DNA from: Agaribacillus aureus
GTDB taxonomy: Bacteria; Bacteroidota; Bacteroidia; Cytophagales; Cyclobacteriaceae
DNA: 64,000 nt
Assembly (NCBI GenBank): GCA_030442055.1
Contig: JAUJEB010000001.1
Coordinates: 3,311,100-3,375,099, forward strand
Direction: 5' to 3'
Positions 1 through 8,770 of this stretch are shown here, in pieces. The stretch's first letter is position 1. Each line of letters begins with the position of its first letter. Below the pieces are notes generated by a model, which was not told where the DNA came from, searched no databases, and worked only from the letters and a program-made list of their open reading frames with translations. Position numbers and translations under genes: made by a program.

Positions 1-132
1 TTATCTAAAATGGTGTTTGGCAGTTAGGCGAAGAGGACATGAATTTATGCTCTCCTATTATCAGAAAACTAAACCTAAGATTCAGTGAGCCGTCCCCAAG
101 CTTTCGGAATGGTGTGAGGACCTCAACTTGAG

Positions 133-936
133 TCATTCAGGCTCGGGTTGGGCTACTCGATTGGCAACCGTATTTTTTATTTTATAATGTTCAAGACTGA
201 AAAAGTCATACGTTTCTCCTACTTTAAACCTATCATCCAATCCACTGTATATAGCTTTTTTGTATCCGCAAATATCCGCTACCTGAATAGTCAATGTATA
301 ATTTCCTTTTCTTCGTGTCTTCTTTCTTTTCCCTTTTACAATTCCTGTAACATAACAATCGGCCGTTTCATTTAAGTCTGGATTTTTTTGAATACGATAA
401 ATCCAAACATTTTTTCCTTGCACGCTTATTTTATATTGAATTTTTACAGTATCACCAATTGTAAAACTTTCAAATTCTCTTTCAAATAATTGATTAAAGC
501 TCCGGTTTATTGAGTCATTGACAGTTTTAGTTTTTCCCCAATAATCTTTATATGATTTTACTTGGCTATCCAAATCAATGGGGTTGTTATTTAACTTTCT
601 ATGAAAGGAAGTCAGAATTATTGAGGAAATGTCATCAGGGTGAAATATTCCATGTTTATTGAAATATTTTACGAGAGAGTTTTTCCTTTTACTCCATAGA
701 TCCCAATTATTTCTTATTGCCCGTCCGGTCCCAAAATGAAGTTCAGCTACTGCATCATCTTCATTTTTACTCTTGAATTCTTCTTTGTCATTATCCGGCC
801 AATTACAATCAAGGTATGATATAGCATCATTTAAATCTTTAGGGATATAATCATCTGGATATTTGTCGCAATCAGTCTGAGAGTAAGATATCCCTGAACT
901 GAAAATTAATATTATTTGTAAGATTAGTATTCCCAT
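133..936 (-). CDS. Secreted protein, probable DUF6794 family
   Basis: A 267-residue protein with a hydrophobic N-terminal signal peptide (about residues 1-20) and no membrane segment after it. Residues about 30-130 carry the pattern I associate with the Bacteroidota DUF6794 domain: an IPKDLNDAISYLD start, an acidic linker, HFGTGRAIRNNW, then GIFHPDD and ILTSFHRKLN. The second half is polar and beta-rich, with a basic stretch (GKRKKTRRKG) near residue 200. Function is unknown for the family. It stands alone, with non-coding DNA on both sides and repeat-like sequence just upstream, which suggests a cassette-like or accessory gene. The family assignment is from memory of the motif, so treat it as likely rather than proven. 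Confidence 0.75.
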   Translation of the reverse strand: MGILILQIILIFSSGISYSQTDCDKYPDDYIPKDLNDAISYLDCNWPDNDKEEFKSKNEDDAVAELHFGTGRAIRNNWDLWSKRKNSLVKYFNKHGIFHPDDISSIILTSFHRKLNNNPIDLDSQVKSYKDYWGKTKTVNDSINRSFNQLFEREFESFTIGDTVKIQYKISVQGKNVWIYRIQKNPDLNETADCYVTGIVKGKRKKTRRKGNYTLTIQVADICGYKKAIYSGLDDRFKVGETYDFFSLEHYKIKNTVANRVAQPEPE

Positions 937-1546
937 CTCTATTTATATGGCTGCCAACGTATGGCTACACGGAACAAGTTCTGTATATTTTCGAATTATG
1001 GATACATAATCTAAAGGTTTTTTGATTGAATTCAAAGATGTGTTGGCAACGTGTGCGTAGATCTCGGTAGTCTTAAGGTCGAAAGAAGGGAATATAATAA
1101 TGACAAGCAACAGTTTGAGCAACAGCAACAGTGTTTACCTCTTGCTGTTGCCGTTGCTCTTGCTGGTCTGTAGCGGCGAGGGGGAAGATATCGAACCATG
1201 CCATCGCAGATTTGAAGGAAATTTTAAAATTTCCAAATGCTGCGTAAAAACTTAGTAGTTTTCCATTAGAATTTTTATCCATTTGGTAATTGACTAAATT
1301 TAACAGGATTATCAAAAATGGTATTTGGTAATCGTGTCATCTTCGAGAGTATTTGCCATCTTAAAAATTATCAGTCGCTCTAAATTTGGACATTTATATG
1401 GATAAAACGGATGTATGGATTCTACATAGGAAAAGAAATAGTGATTCTGAAAATAGCCTGATGATTTCTGTTATAGAAATAGGGCGGTGGCGTAAATTAT
1501 CTAATGATGAATATTGGGACTATGGGCCAGCAGGTCACACTAAAGC
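937..1546. other. Gene-free accessory stretch with repeat-like motifs
   Basis: About 600 bases without a convincing gene; the short open frames here have no recognisable domain. Two similar direct motifs are seen, GCCAACGTATGGCTAC near 950 and GGCAACGTGTGCGTAG near 1050; they also place TGCCAAC and GTTGGCA in inverted order about 90 bases apart. A large imperfect hairpin follows at 1106-1164. The rest is AT-rich and featureless to my eye. Confidence 0.5.
1106..1164. repeat. Imperfect inverted repeat (long hairpin)
   Basis: GAGCAACAGCAACAG at 1117-1131 faces CTGTTGCCGTTGCTC at 1145-1159, matching at 14 of 15 positions across a 13-base loop. The arms extend outward with AGCAA (1106-1110) against TTGCT (1160-1164). 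No T-run follows on either strand, so it is not a standard terminator. Its role is unknown; a recombination site or a remnant of a mobile cassette are possibilities. Confidence 0.6.
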
Positions 1547-2314
1547 TTAGTTATCATAGCCGTTTTTGTTTGATTTTTTCTTTTCTAACTTTTCTAATCT
1601 ACCTTGTATTTCAAGAAGCTTTAGGTTAATTGATTTTAAAGATTTATTTTCTTTTTTGAGCTTTTCATTTTTTGACTCAATACCATTTAGTCTTTTTTCT
1701 TGCTCAATTGTATAAAGAGTCAATTCTTCTATTTTTTGAAGAAGCTTAGCATTCATTTCTCCTAAGCTGATTCCATTTTTGATCGCCTCAACCTCATTTG
1801 GGATTTCAGGTAGGTGTTTATTTTTTAATATGAAATCTTCTAATTCTTCAAGAGATCTCAAATCATAATCATTCTTGAATACAAAGTCTGGCCAACCATT
1901 GAGGTCTACTTTAACTTCTTTACTGTGAATTACTCCATTTACAGCCAATTCGGTATCGGGAGAATTTGTACCAATACCAACTCTAACTGGATAATTGCTA
2001 TCAGATGAAGTGATTCCTAACCAGGTTTGTTGATGTCCTCCTGTATATTTCATTATAATACTGGCCAATGTGCCATAACCTCCATCAAATTCCAATTCAC
2101 CACCTTGTCCATATGTTAGATTGTTTCTTGTCCCACTAAGAGAAATTTTCCCAATGTTTCCATTATCTCCATATACTCCGAGCTTTAGTGAACCTAAATC
2201 ATTATATGTCATGAAATTGGTGGAAGTATTATCTTCAAATTGAAGTTTTTTGAATTGAGCATTTGCATTATATGCACTGAAAATAATTGCAAGTAAACTA
2301 ATGTATTTCTTCAT
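1547..2314 (-). CDS. Secreted tail-fibre-like coiled-coil protein
   Basis: A 255-residue protein with a signal peptide ending near ANAQ (residue 19). The middle has the beta-rich, glycine-rich pattern of phage tail-fibre or adhesin stalk proteins, including the common Bacteroidota phrase VGIGTNSPDTELAVNG (about residues 112-127) that leads into intramolecular-chaperone-like C-termini. After LPEIPNEVEAIKNG and LGEMNAKLLQKIEELTLY the last 80 residues form a lysine/glutamate-rich coiled coil. Such proteins are numerous in Bacteroidota and are thought to be surface or secreted fibres; this one has no T9SS sorting domain that I can see. It stands alone, and no function can be given beyond likely surface structure. 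Confidence 0.75.
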   Translation of the reverse strand: MKKYISLLAIIFSAYNANAQFKKLQFEDNTSTNFMTYNDLGSLKLGVYGDNGNIGKISLSGTRNNLTYGQGGELEFDGGYGTLASIIMKYTGGHQQTWLGITSSDSNYPVRVGIGTNSPDTELAVNGVIHSKEVKVDLNGWPDFVFKNDYDLRSLEELEDFILKNKHLPEIPNEVEAIKNGISLGEMNAKLLQKIEELTLYTIEQEKRLNGIESKNEKLKKENKSLKSINLKLLEIQGRLEKLEKKKSNKNGYDN

Positions 2315-2891
2315 GGCGAGTTTTTATGACTTTTAACGTATGTATATTCAGAACTCTGGTTCTGGATATTTTTGAATTTTGATGACCTAATCAAAAAGCA
2401 AACCCTGATTAGATGATTTAACTGTACGACAATATAAAATCTATCAGTGACATACCATGTCACCCGGGGTTTTATTTCATGAAATAATATCATAAGGGAA
2501 TTAGATGATAGTTGTTGTCTGGTATAAATTATCAATGAGATCTTTTCCAAATCCTCAATCATAAAAGTTCGATCAAGATCCCTTTGTCTCCTTTGAGCCC
2601 CGTTTATAATAAGTAGACGGTCTTTTTTATACTTTAGAGGTAAGCAAAGGCGAAATTTTTTGTTTAACCATAAAAGAGTTTTACAAAAATTGGAAAAGGA
2701 AGAGATACAAATACAACAATCCTGGCATTGAAAAAGCTCTTTTAGATAGATCTCTGTTTGGAAGTAATAGACCCTTTTAGTAATAAGTTAGAATTTAATT
2801 GAAAGCAATAGAATACAAGGGAAACTTGACGAAATACTGCAGTAAGTGTCGCGGTTGATACATTTTCAGGACATTTCCAACGATTTCAAAC
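2315..2891. other. Intergenic region, nothing recognised
   Basis: Between the start of the fibre-like gene and the tRNA terminator. An 83-codon open frame on the minus strand (2311-2562) has low-complexity, unconserved-looking content and sits in the expected promoter region of the fibre gene, so I do not call it. No repeat or RNA gene is recognised here. Confidence 0.4.
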
Positions 2892-2920
2892 AAAAAAGCA
2901 CAAATCTTAACGATTTGTGC
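2892..2920 (-). terminator. Rho-independent terminator of tRNA-Arg
   Basis: On the minus strand a perfect 9-bp stem (GCACAAATC/GATTTGTGC) with a 5-base loop is followed by six T. It begins six bases after the tRNA 3' end, so it fits as the terminator of the single-gene tRNA transcript. Confidence 0.85.
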
Positions 2921-2925
2921 AAAAG

Positions 2926-2997
2926 TAGCCCCGGCAAGAATCGAACTTGCATCTAAAGTTTAGGAAACTTCTATTCTATCCATTGAACTACGGGGCC
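2926..2997 (-). tRNA. tRNA-Arg (anticodon CCT)
   Basis: The minus strand folds as a full cloverleaf. The acceptor stem is GGCCCCG/CGGGGCT with a G-U pair at 1:72. The anticodon stem GAAGT/ACTTT carries loop TTCCTAA, so the anticodon is CCT and reads AGG. The T stem is GCAAG/CTTGC with loop TTCGATT. The discriminator base is A and CCA is not encoded. A Bacteroidota promoter lies about 110 bases upstream and a terminator directly downstream. I saw no copy of the 3' end elsewhere in the window, so there is no sign of an integrated element using it. Confidence 0.95.
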
Positions 2998-3110
2998 AGT
3001 AAGTTTTGATGCTCTCAGGGTGGTACCAGGCTACCTTTTCTTCTATGGAGAAAGTCCTGAAAAACCATCATTATGTTGATATAGCACAACTATTCAACTA
3101 ATCAGCGCTG

Positions 3111-3141
3111 CAAAAGTAGTAAAATACCTCACGGCAGGCAA
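3111..3141 (-). promoter_or_regulatory. Promoter of tRNA-Arg
   Basis: On the minus strand TACTTTTG (3118-3111) matches the Bacteroidota -7 consensus TAnnTTTG at every fixed position, with TTG (3141-3139) 20 bp upstream as the -33 element. Transcription would start near 3105. Confidence 0.7.
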
Positions 3142-3301
3142 TCAATTCCGCTTTTTTCAATTTCAAAAAAAAGTCGTTTTTGTAAACTTACTGTAAATCA
3201 GCCATTTGTGTTTTTCATGACTTACTATCCTTGTGTGAAATACTGACCTATTTAGCATGACTTTGTCAAGGGTGACTTTGGAAGTAAAAGCCCTCATACG
3301 A

Positions 3302-4840
3302 TTATTTCTTTTCCCAACGTCGCAGCCATGATTTAATGGTGATAATCACCGGAGCCGCACCAATAAACGCCAGGGCTATGGCCATGAATGCATTGTCAAA
3401 TGCCAATACCGCCGACTGCACATTTACCGTAATGTCAAGTATACCCAGCGCCGCATCTGGTGCCTCTTCTGGGGAATACCCTCTGAATATCAGGCCATTG
3501 GTAAGGTTAAAAAGTCGCTCATTTAAAAGGCTGTTGCCTGCGTCCAGGTAGCTGGTGAGGTTGTGTCGATGAAAGTTCATCTGGCGCTCGAGGTAAGTCG
3601 GCAGAAAGGCCATGGCGATAGTTCCGCCAAACTGTCGGCCGAAGTTAAAAAGGGCAGTGCCGTTCACCAGTTGATCGCCTTTCAATTCCGAAAAGGTGAT
3701 GAAGATAATCGGGACAAACAACAAACCCAAACCCAGACCCCTGACCATCATGGGTGGATTTAAATCCGGGAATCCTGAAGTTAAAGTGACGTCCGACACC
3801 AGGGCCATGGAAGTAATCACCAAAATCACACCTGCCGCGACACAGGCAAATGGGTTGATCTTTTTAGTATCTATGACAATAGCGCTTATAGCCAGTCCCG
3901 CCAAAATAGAGAGACTGCTGGGATAGAGGGTGTACCCAACGTCTGCGGAATGGTAACGTAACACCAGCTGCACAAAGCGCGGCACCAGCAATCCACTACC
4001 GAAAAGGGCAAATCCCGAAACAAAGCTCACCAGAAAACCCAGGGCAAAAGAAGGTATTTTCAATATCCTGAAATCTATCGACCGGGCCAACGCGGCAAAG
4101 GTATTTCTTACCAGAAATATCACCAGTAAGATAACTGCTACCCCCAGCAACCACCCTATTTTGGGTTCCTCAAACCAATCATAGCGCGGCCCCTCCTCCA
4201 TGGCATACTGCAAGCAGCAAATAGCGATAGTCAATAGCAAAAGATCGATCCAACGGAGCTTCACGCACTTACCTGGTGGGAAGACATGAAAGGAAAGGTA
4301 TTGAGTCAGCGGCAGCAGGAGTACACCAATTATGCCGGCAATGATGAATACATACTGCCAGTCATAGCCATAAGTCACCCACCCACTAAAAGCCGGCAAA
4401 GCATTGGGACCAAGGACTACCGCCAAACTGAACAGGGCCTGAATGGACCCTTGCCTTGAATGGGGAAAGACCGTAAATAATACCGCTTGCGCAGTGGCAT
4501 AAAAAGCGGCACCACCCGCACCCTGAAGGACTCTTCCAAATACAAACGCGTAATAATTCTCAGTAAGCCCGCATATCAAACATCCAGTAGCAAACAACAC
4601 TACGGCAAACCACAACAATCCTTTGGCTCCCAATTGGTGCGTGAGTTTTATGGATAAAAGTAAAAAGGATAACCTTGCCATAAAATAGGCAATGTTCAGA
4701 CAGGCTCCTTCGTCCGTAGAGGCATGCAGATCTCCTCTCATAGATCCCAGCGCCACATTGGGCAAAGTCGCTACCATCACATCCATCGCAGCACCAAGTA
4801 CCAGGGCTATCATGACTGCCGCTTTCGCCTTTCTGCTCAT
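3302..4840 (-). CDS. MFS drug efflux permease, DHA2/EmrB type
   Basis: Inner-membrane proton-driven exporter of the 14-helix DHA2 group, about 512 residues from this start. Hydrophobic segments cover almost the whole length. The first helix has the typical GAAMDVMVATLPNVAL pattern, and FGRVLQGAGGAAFYAT matches the conserved motif C region of drug/proton antiporters. The frame stays open to 4951, overlapping the upstream gene; an ATG at 4921 is also possible. I prefer the ATG at 4840 because GGAGG lies five bases before it and the first helix follows directly. It is last in an operon with a MarR regulator, a TolC-type outer membrane channel and an HlyD/EmrA adaptor. Together these should form a pump from cytoplasm to outside. 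The substrate is unknown. Confidence 0.9.
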   Translation of the reverse strand: MSRKAKAAVMIALVLGAAMDVMVATLPNVALGSMRGDLHASTDEGACLNIAYFMARLSFLLLSIKLTHQLGAKGLLWFAVVLFATGCLICGLTENYYAFVFGRVLQGAGGAAFYATAQAVLFTVFPHSRQGSIQALFSLAVVLGPNALPAFSGWVTYGYDWQYVFIIAGIIGVLLLPLTQYLSFHVFPPGKCVKLRWIDLLLLTIAICCLQYAMEEGPRYDWFEEPKIGWLLGVAVILLVIFLVRNTFAALARSIDFRILKIPSFALGFLVSFVSGFALFGSGLLVPRFVQLVLRYHSADVGYTLYPSSLSILAGLAISAIVIDTKKINPFACVAAGVILVITSMALVSDVTLTSGFPDLNPPMMVRGLGLGLLFVPIIFITFSELKGDQLVNGTALFNFGRQFGGTIAMAFLPTYLERQMNFHRHNLTSYLDAGNSLLNERLFNLTNGLIFRGYSPEEAPDAALGILDITVNVQSAVLAFDNAFMAIALAFIGAAPVIITIKSWLRRWEKK

Positions 4841-4928
4841 TTTCCCCTCCGGTCGTTCATTGCTAACTATTGTCCGTGGCCTTATTGCCAGGCTCCCAGC
4901 AAGTGGTGAATCATCAATCATCGTAACA

Positions 4929-6017
4929 TTACCTGGCTGTGGACGAAACACGGACCTTTACGGTCACATTCATACCCGGCCGCAATGTGGGTTGATCCGC
5001 ATTCCGGGGACTGAGTTCAATTTTTACCGGTACCCTTTGGGTAACTTTGGTAAAATTTCCGGTGGCATTATCGGGAGGTAACAAGGCAAATTTAGCCCCT
5101 GTAGCGGCGGCGATAGAGGACACTTTGCCCTCCAATACCATTCCGGGATAGGCGTCTACACCGATCTGAACCATTTGACCTTTTTCTATTGTCCCAATCT
5201 GCACCTCCTTAAAATTAGCAACTACCCAGATCTTAGCATAGTCGGTTACCGCCATTAACGGCTGCCCTGGGCGCACCACCTGCCCCTCCTCCACATTTTT
5301 ACGTGATATAATACCATCATAAGGTGCCCGAATGGTGGCATAGGACAGCTTCAAGGCAGCATTTTGTACTTGAATTTGTGCGGCCTCCACAGCCGCCTGT
5401 ACACTTTGATATTTACTTTTAGCGGCCGTGTATTGGCTTTCGGCTGCTTTGTGCTGTTGTATGGCTGCGTCCAGCTGGGCCCGGGTGACTTTGGAACTGG
5501 TAACTATGTTGTCCAATTGTGATTGAGGAACCACATCGTCTCTGCGCAAGCTGGTCAGCCGGTTCATATCCGTATTCACCTGCGCTTGTTGGGCCCTGAC
5601 CAATGCTATTCCGGCATAGGCGGCATCCACCTTTGCTTTTACAGCCTGAGCATTGGCCGCTACCGACGCCAACTCGGCTTTGGCCTGTAAAAGGCCTGCA
5701 TTTGCCTGTGCATACATTACTTCAAAATCACTTTTGTCCAGCATCACCAGTACATCGCCTTTTCTAACCTGCTGGTTATCATCTATCAATACCTGATCTA
5801 CCTGCCCTCCTACACGCGGATTGACAAGGTAAATGTGGCCTTCCAACTGTGCATTATCGGTGGACTCATATTGCCGTTGGTGGTTAAACCAGTTTATACC
5901 GTAGACACCACAGGCAAGGATCAATAAGATCAAAATACTGAAGTTAATGATCTTATGAATCTTCTTTTTTTGACCTTCCGGTCCGTTTATACCTTCGTTT
6001 TGCATGATCTTGGACAT
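4929..6017 (-). CDS. HlyD/EmrA-type periplasmic adaptor
   Basis: A 362-residue membrane fusion protein. A short cytoplasmic N-terminus is followed by one membrane helix (about residues 22-43), then the split lipoyl domain (VDQVLIDDNQQVRKGDVLVM and the returning YDGIISRKNVEEGQVVRPGQ), an alanine/glutamine-rich coiled-coil hairpin between them (about residues 85-215), and a beta-barrel domain (about residues 250-355). This is the standard EmrA arrangement, linking the inner-membrane permease to the TolC channel. It lies 26 bases downstream of the tolC-like gene and just upstream of the DHA2 permease, in the same direction. Confidence 0.92.
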   Translation of the reverse strand: MSKIMQNEGINGPEGQKKKIHKIINFSILILLILACGVYGINWFNHQRQYESTDNAQLEGHIYLVNPRVGGQVDQVLIDDNQQVRKGDVLVMLDKSDFEVMYAQANAGLLQAKAELASVAANAQAVKAKVDAAYAGIALVRAQQAQVNTDMNRLTSLRRDDVVPQSQLDNIVTSSKVTRAQLDAAIQQHKAAESQYTAAKSKYQSVQAAVEAAQIQVQNAALKLSYATIRAPYDGIISRKNVEEGQVVRPGQPLMAVTDYAKIWVVANFKEVQIGTIEKGQMVQIGVDAYPGMVLEGKVSSIAAATGAKFALLPPDNATGNFTKVTQRVPVKIELSPRNADQPTLRPGMNVTVKVRVSSTAR

Positions 6018-6043
6018 TTTATATGCTTATTTTTTAGTGGTTA

Positions 6044-7381
6044 TCATTGTAAAGTCTCGCCCAGTGCCCATCTAAGCTGATAGGAATTAAGAACACATTG
6101 AAACTTAACTTCCAGCAAGGCAAGGCGCGCCTGGGATACCGCCAGTTCTGCATCTAATAAATCCAGGTTGGTGATTAATTCATTTTCATATCTTTTCCGG
6201 GCCTGACTGGCAGCCTCCGTTGCCTGCGCTACCAGTAATTGCGTATTTTCCAGTTGGATGTAATTGGACGCCAGATTAGTGGCGTGTTCGCTTACTTCCG
6301 CATAGATTTCATTCCGTACCTCTTCACTTTTTGATGAGGCTATTTGTCGCTGAATTTTTGCTGCCTGCTTATCATACGACGTCTTGAAACCCTGAAAGAT
6401 AGGAACACTTAACATAGCAAGGCCTGTGTAATTACTGCGGGTTTCCGCAAGATCGGGAAGATATCCGTTGCGAAACCCACCTTTAAGCCCCAGGTTTAGA
6501 ACAGGCATATGATCTTTCAAGGCAAGGTTGTATTGAAGCTCCTTTAACCGCTCCTCTTTTTTTGCTATCGCATATTCTTTTCTCTGCGCTAACGCCTTTT
6601 GGAATAATCCCTCCTTATCTAAAACCTGACGTTCGAAATCAAAACTACCTTCCAACGAGGGGAAGGTGTGCCCTTTTTTACCCATCAATTTGTTTAAAGC
6701 AATCAAGTAAATCTTCCGTTGACTTTCGAGGTGTATCTTTTGGTTTTCTGTCTTGGAAATACGCGCCTGCGTAGTGAGCAAATCAAATGAGGTCGCCGAT
6801 TCATTTCTGATAAGGCTTTCTGTTCGCAGCAGATCCCGGTGAAGAGAGGCGAGTTGTTCATTTTGCACTTCTATAGCCTCCTGGGTAAAAAGTATGCTGT
6901 GAAAAACCTTTATGGCCGCCAGGGAAAGCTGCTGCTCGATTTGACTGACAACATGTGCCGCCAACTGTTGTTGTTGACGCGCCATTTTAACAGCTGTGTT
7001 ACGCCTGCCAAAATCAAGGGCGGTATATTGTGCCATGAGCTCAAAATCCCAATTATCTTCCTGAAATATCTTTCGGCTAACAAGCTGATCTCCCATGGGA
7101 AGTTCAATTGTTGATACTTCATTCAGATAAACATAGGAGCCCTGCGCTAATACTTGCGGATACTGCCGGCTCTTGATTTTACCAATTTGTGCTTTGGCCA
7201 GTTTGACCCTGCCAGCCGATTGGTCCAGAACAGGATGATGTGCCAATACTTCAGCGATAACCTGCTTCAGTTGTAGCGGAGGCCCATTTCCGGTCTGGCC
7301 ATTTAATGACGCGATCGTAATCAACAAGACCATAACGGTCATCACTATTCTTTGGCCGTTGTCGAATAATAAAAGTATCAT
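6044..7381 (-). CDS. TolC-family outer membrane efflux channel
   Basis: A 445-residue outer membrane efflux protein with a signal peptide (MVLLITIASLNGQ region, about residues 17-29). It shows the two repeated OEP halves, each long and helical with the beta segments that build the barrel (VLAQGSYVYLNEV and LNLGLKGGFRNGYLP). The C-terminal half has the usual ATNLASNYIQLENTQLLVAQ and NLDLLDAELAVSQARLALLE helices. It forms the trimeric exit duct for the adaptor and permease encoded next. It is separated from marR by 54 bases that contain repeats resembling the marR operator, so it may be transcribed both from the marR promoter and locally. Confidence 0.92.
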   Translation of the reverse strand: MILLLFDNGQRIVMTVMVLLITIASLNGQTGNGPPLQLKQVIAEVLAHHPVLDQSAGRVKLAKAQIGKIKSRQYPQVLAQGSYVYLNEVSTIELPMGDQLVSRKIFQEDNWDFELMAQYTALDFGRRNTAVKMARQQQQLAAHVVSQIEQQLSLAAIKVFHSILFTQEAIEVQNEQLASLHRDLLRTESLIRNESATSFDLLTTQARISKTENQKIHLESQRKIYLIALNKLMGKKGHTFPSLEGSFDFERQVLDKEGLFQKALAQRKEYAIAKKEERLKELQYNLALKDHMPVLNLGLKGGFRNGYLPDLAETRSNYTGLAMLSVPIFQGFKTSYDKQAAKIQRQIASSKSEEVRNEIYAEVSEHATNLASNYIQLENTQLLVAQATEAASQARKRYENELITNLDLLDAELAVSQARLALLEVKFQCVLNSYQLRWALGETLQ

Positions 7382-7383
7382 AA

Positions 7384-7418
7384 TTTAGTTCATTAGTATT
7401 TAGTCCTATAGTGGACTA
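7384..7418. promoter_or_regulatory. Candidate second MarR operator before tolC
   Basis: TTTAGTTCATTA (7384-7395) matches 11 of 12 bases of TTTAGTTCAATA in the marR promoter. It is followed by an inverted repeat TAGTCC-N6-GGACTA (7401-7418). The shared motif in the only two regulatory gaps of this operon suggests that the local MarR protein binds both. This is inference from sequence only. Confidence 0.45.
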
Positions 7419-7435
7419 TTACGAAAAATAAAAAG

Positions 7436-7885
7436 TTAAGTTGCAGCTGCTGTGCCTTTCAGGTTTTCTCCGATAGCCAGCAACACCTTTTTACAAGTTG
7501 CCAATTCATCCGGAGAAATTCCTTGCTGGGCTTCGCTCAAGGTTTTTTCGATAATAGGTACCAGTTTACTTCGAATATTAATACCAAGTTTGGTCAGTTT
7601 GATGGTATTTGACCTGCGGTCATTTTTACTTGGTACCCGAATGATCAAATTACGCTTCTCGAGGCCATCAATCAGCTTTGTAACGCTAGTCTTGTACTTT
7701 CCAACACTTTCTCCCAGCGCTATCTGGCTCTGCTCATCCTGATCCCACAAGGCGACAAGTACCCTGAGTTGTTCGGCAGTAATGTCAAAGCCTTCACTCA
7801 GAAAGTTCTGATTAATACGATTCATCAGTAACAGGGAGACATTCCGAATGATGTAACCCAAGGCATTTTTAAGTACGAGTTCCAT
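7436..7885 (-). CDS. MarR-family transcriptional regulator of the efflux operon
   Basis: A 149-residue winged-helix protein of normal MarR length. Helix-turn-helix and wing are seen in TAEQLRVLVALWDQDEQSQ, then the recognition helix region KYKTSVTKLIDGLEKRNLI and the wing RVPSKNDRRSNTIKLT with the conserved DxR. These regulators usually repress a neighbouring efflux operon and release DNA on binding a phenolic or lipophilic ligand. It is the first gene of the operon. Its promoter overlaps an inverted repeat and leaves almost no 5' leader, consistent with autoregulation. Confidence 0.92.
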   Translation of the reverse strand: MELVLKNALGYIIRNVSLLLMNRINQNFLSEGFDITAEQLRVLVALWDQDEQSQIALGESVGKYKTSVTKLIDGLEKRNLIIRVPSKNDRRSNTIKLTKLGINIRSKLVPIIEKTLSEAQQGISPDELATCKKVLLAIGENLKGTAAAT

Positions 7886-7892
7886 ATCAGCA

Positions 7893-7928
7893 CAAAGATA
7901 CTATATTTAGTTCAATATGCAACTATAT
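7893..7928 (-). promoter_or_regulatory. marR promoter with overlapping inverted-repeat operator
   Basis: On the minus strand TATCTTTG (7900-7893) is a full match to TAnnTTTG, with TTG at 7922-7920, a 19-bp gap. Transcription should start only about two bases before the ATG, so the mRNA may be leaderless. Between and over the two elements lies ATTTAGTT-N8-AACTATAT (7905-7928), matching at 7 of 8 positions as an inverted repeat, a likely MarR site. Confidence 0.6.
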
Positions 7929-8062
7929 AAAATAAATGGCTATCCCTGGATCTTATTCCGTAAAGAATTCATTAAATCTCTTTTTGTTTTCCTTATAAAC
8001 TTTTTTCGGAGAAATCAATAATGCCTTCACTTTCCAGTTACATCCTGGGCATCAGGCACAAT

Positions 8063-8770
8063 TCACAGTCTTTTTTTCTCCAGATAACTCATTAAAGACT
8101 GCTTATAGGTACGGCCAATTGGTATTTCAAAGTTATTTATCCAAACAGATTCCGCATTATACTTTTCAATACGACTAAGAAGGACCAGGTACGATTTATG
8201 AATTCTCCTGAATTTTTCCCTTGACAACCTGGAAGAATAATAAGCCAAATTACCGGTTAATATTATTTTTCGATCCACTAGTTGTAGGACACAGTAGTTT
8301 CTATCACCATGTAAAAAGAGCATGTCACGTTCTGCGACCTTTACGTAATGGGCCTTTTCTTTCACAAATACAAAGCTATCTTCGCTTTCTTTTTCTATAA
8401 CCCGGGCATTCGTAATGGCCGGTTCCTGCTGCATTGCTTTGCTAACTGCATCTAAAAAACGATCATAGGCTATTGGTTTTAGCAGGTAGTCGATGACCCC
8501 TGTTTCCAATGCCTCCAACGCGTACTCTTTATAGGCACTTGTGATAATAATCTTTGGCGGGTACTTCAGAATTTTAATAAATTGTAACCCATTTACACCA
8601 GGCATTTGAATATCCAAAAAAATCAGATCGGTAGCCTTGGTTTGAATATAATAAAGGGCTTCAAACGCATTTTCAAAAGATTTAACCAACTCCAGACCCT
8701 TCGTTTTTTTTATATGTTGGGACAATACACGGATGGCCAATGGTTCATCGTCAATAATCACACATTTCAT
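8063..8770 (-). CDS. LytTR-family response regulator
   Basis: A 235-residue regulator. The receiver domain (residues 1-120) has the acidic pocket DDE (7-9), phospho-acceptor Asp53 in FLDIQMPG, and Lys98 in LLKPI. The LytTR DNA-binding domain follows (about residues 135-232), with the typical HGDRNYCVLQL, FRRIHKSYLV and IPIGRTYKQSL segments. It overlaps the upstream histidine kinase gene by four bases, so the two form one transcript and a cognate pair. Targets are not evident. The nearby epimerase gene starts divergently about 230 bases beyond the kinase, but nothing in the sequence proves a link. Confidence 0.93.
   Translation of the reverse strand: MKCVIIDDEPLAIRVLSQHIKKTKGLELVKSFENAFEALYYIQTKATDLIFLDIQMPGVNGLQFIKILKYPPKIIITSAYKEYALEALETGVIDYLLKPIAYDRFLDAVSKAMQQEPAITNARVIEKESEDSFVFVKEKAHYVKVAERDMLFLHGDRNYCVLQLVDRKIILTGNLAYYSSRLSREKFRRIHKSYLVLLSRIEKYNAESVWINNFEIPIGRTYKQSLMSYLEKKRL

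Noticed and set aside
937..1164. Integron attC sites
   Set aside because: The motifs do not satisfy the RYYYAAC/GTTRRRY core rules and no integrase is present.
943..1315. Two overlapping minus-strand frames of 61 and 80 codons
   Set aside because: They run through the repeat and hairpin region, have no domain and no ribosome-binding site; better seen as non-coding repeat DNA.
2311..2562. 83-codon minus-strand frame upstream of the fibre-like protein
   Set aside because: No recognisable domain, overlaps the start of the real gene and occupies its likely promoter.
2926..2997. tRNA-Arg considered as an integration site of a mobile element
   Set aside because: No second copy of the tRNA 3' end and no integrase gene were seen in the window.
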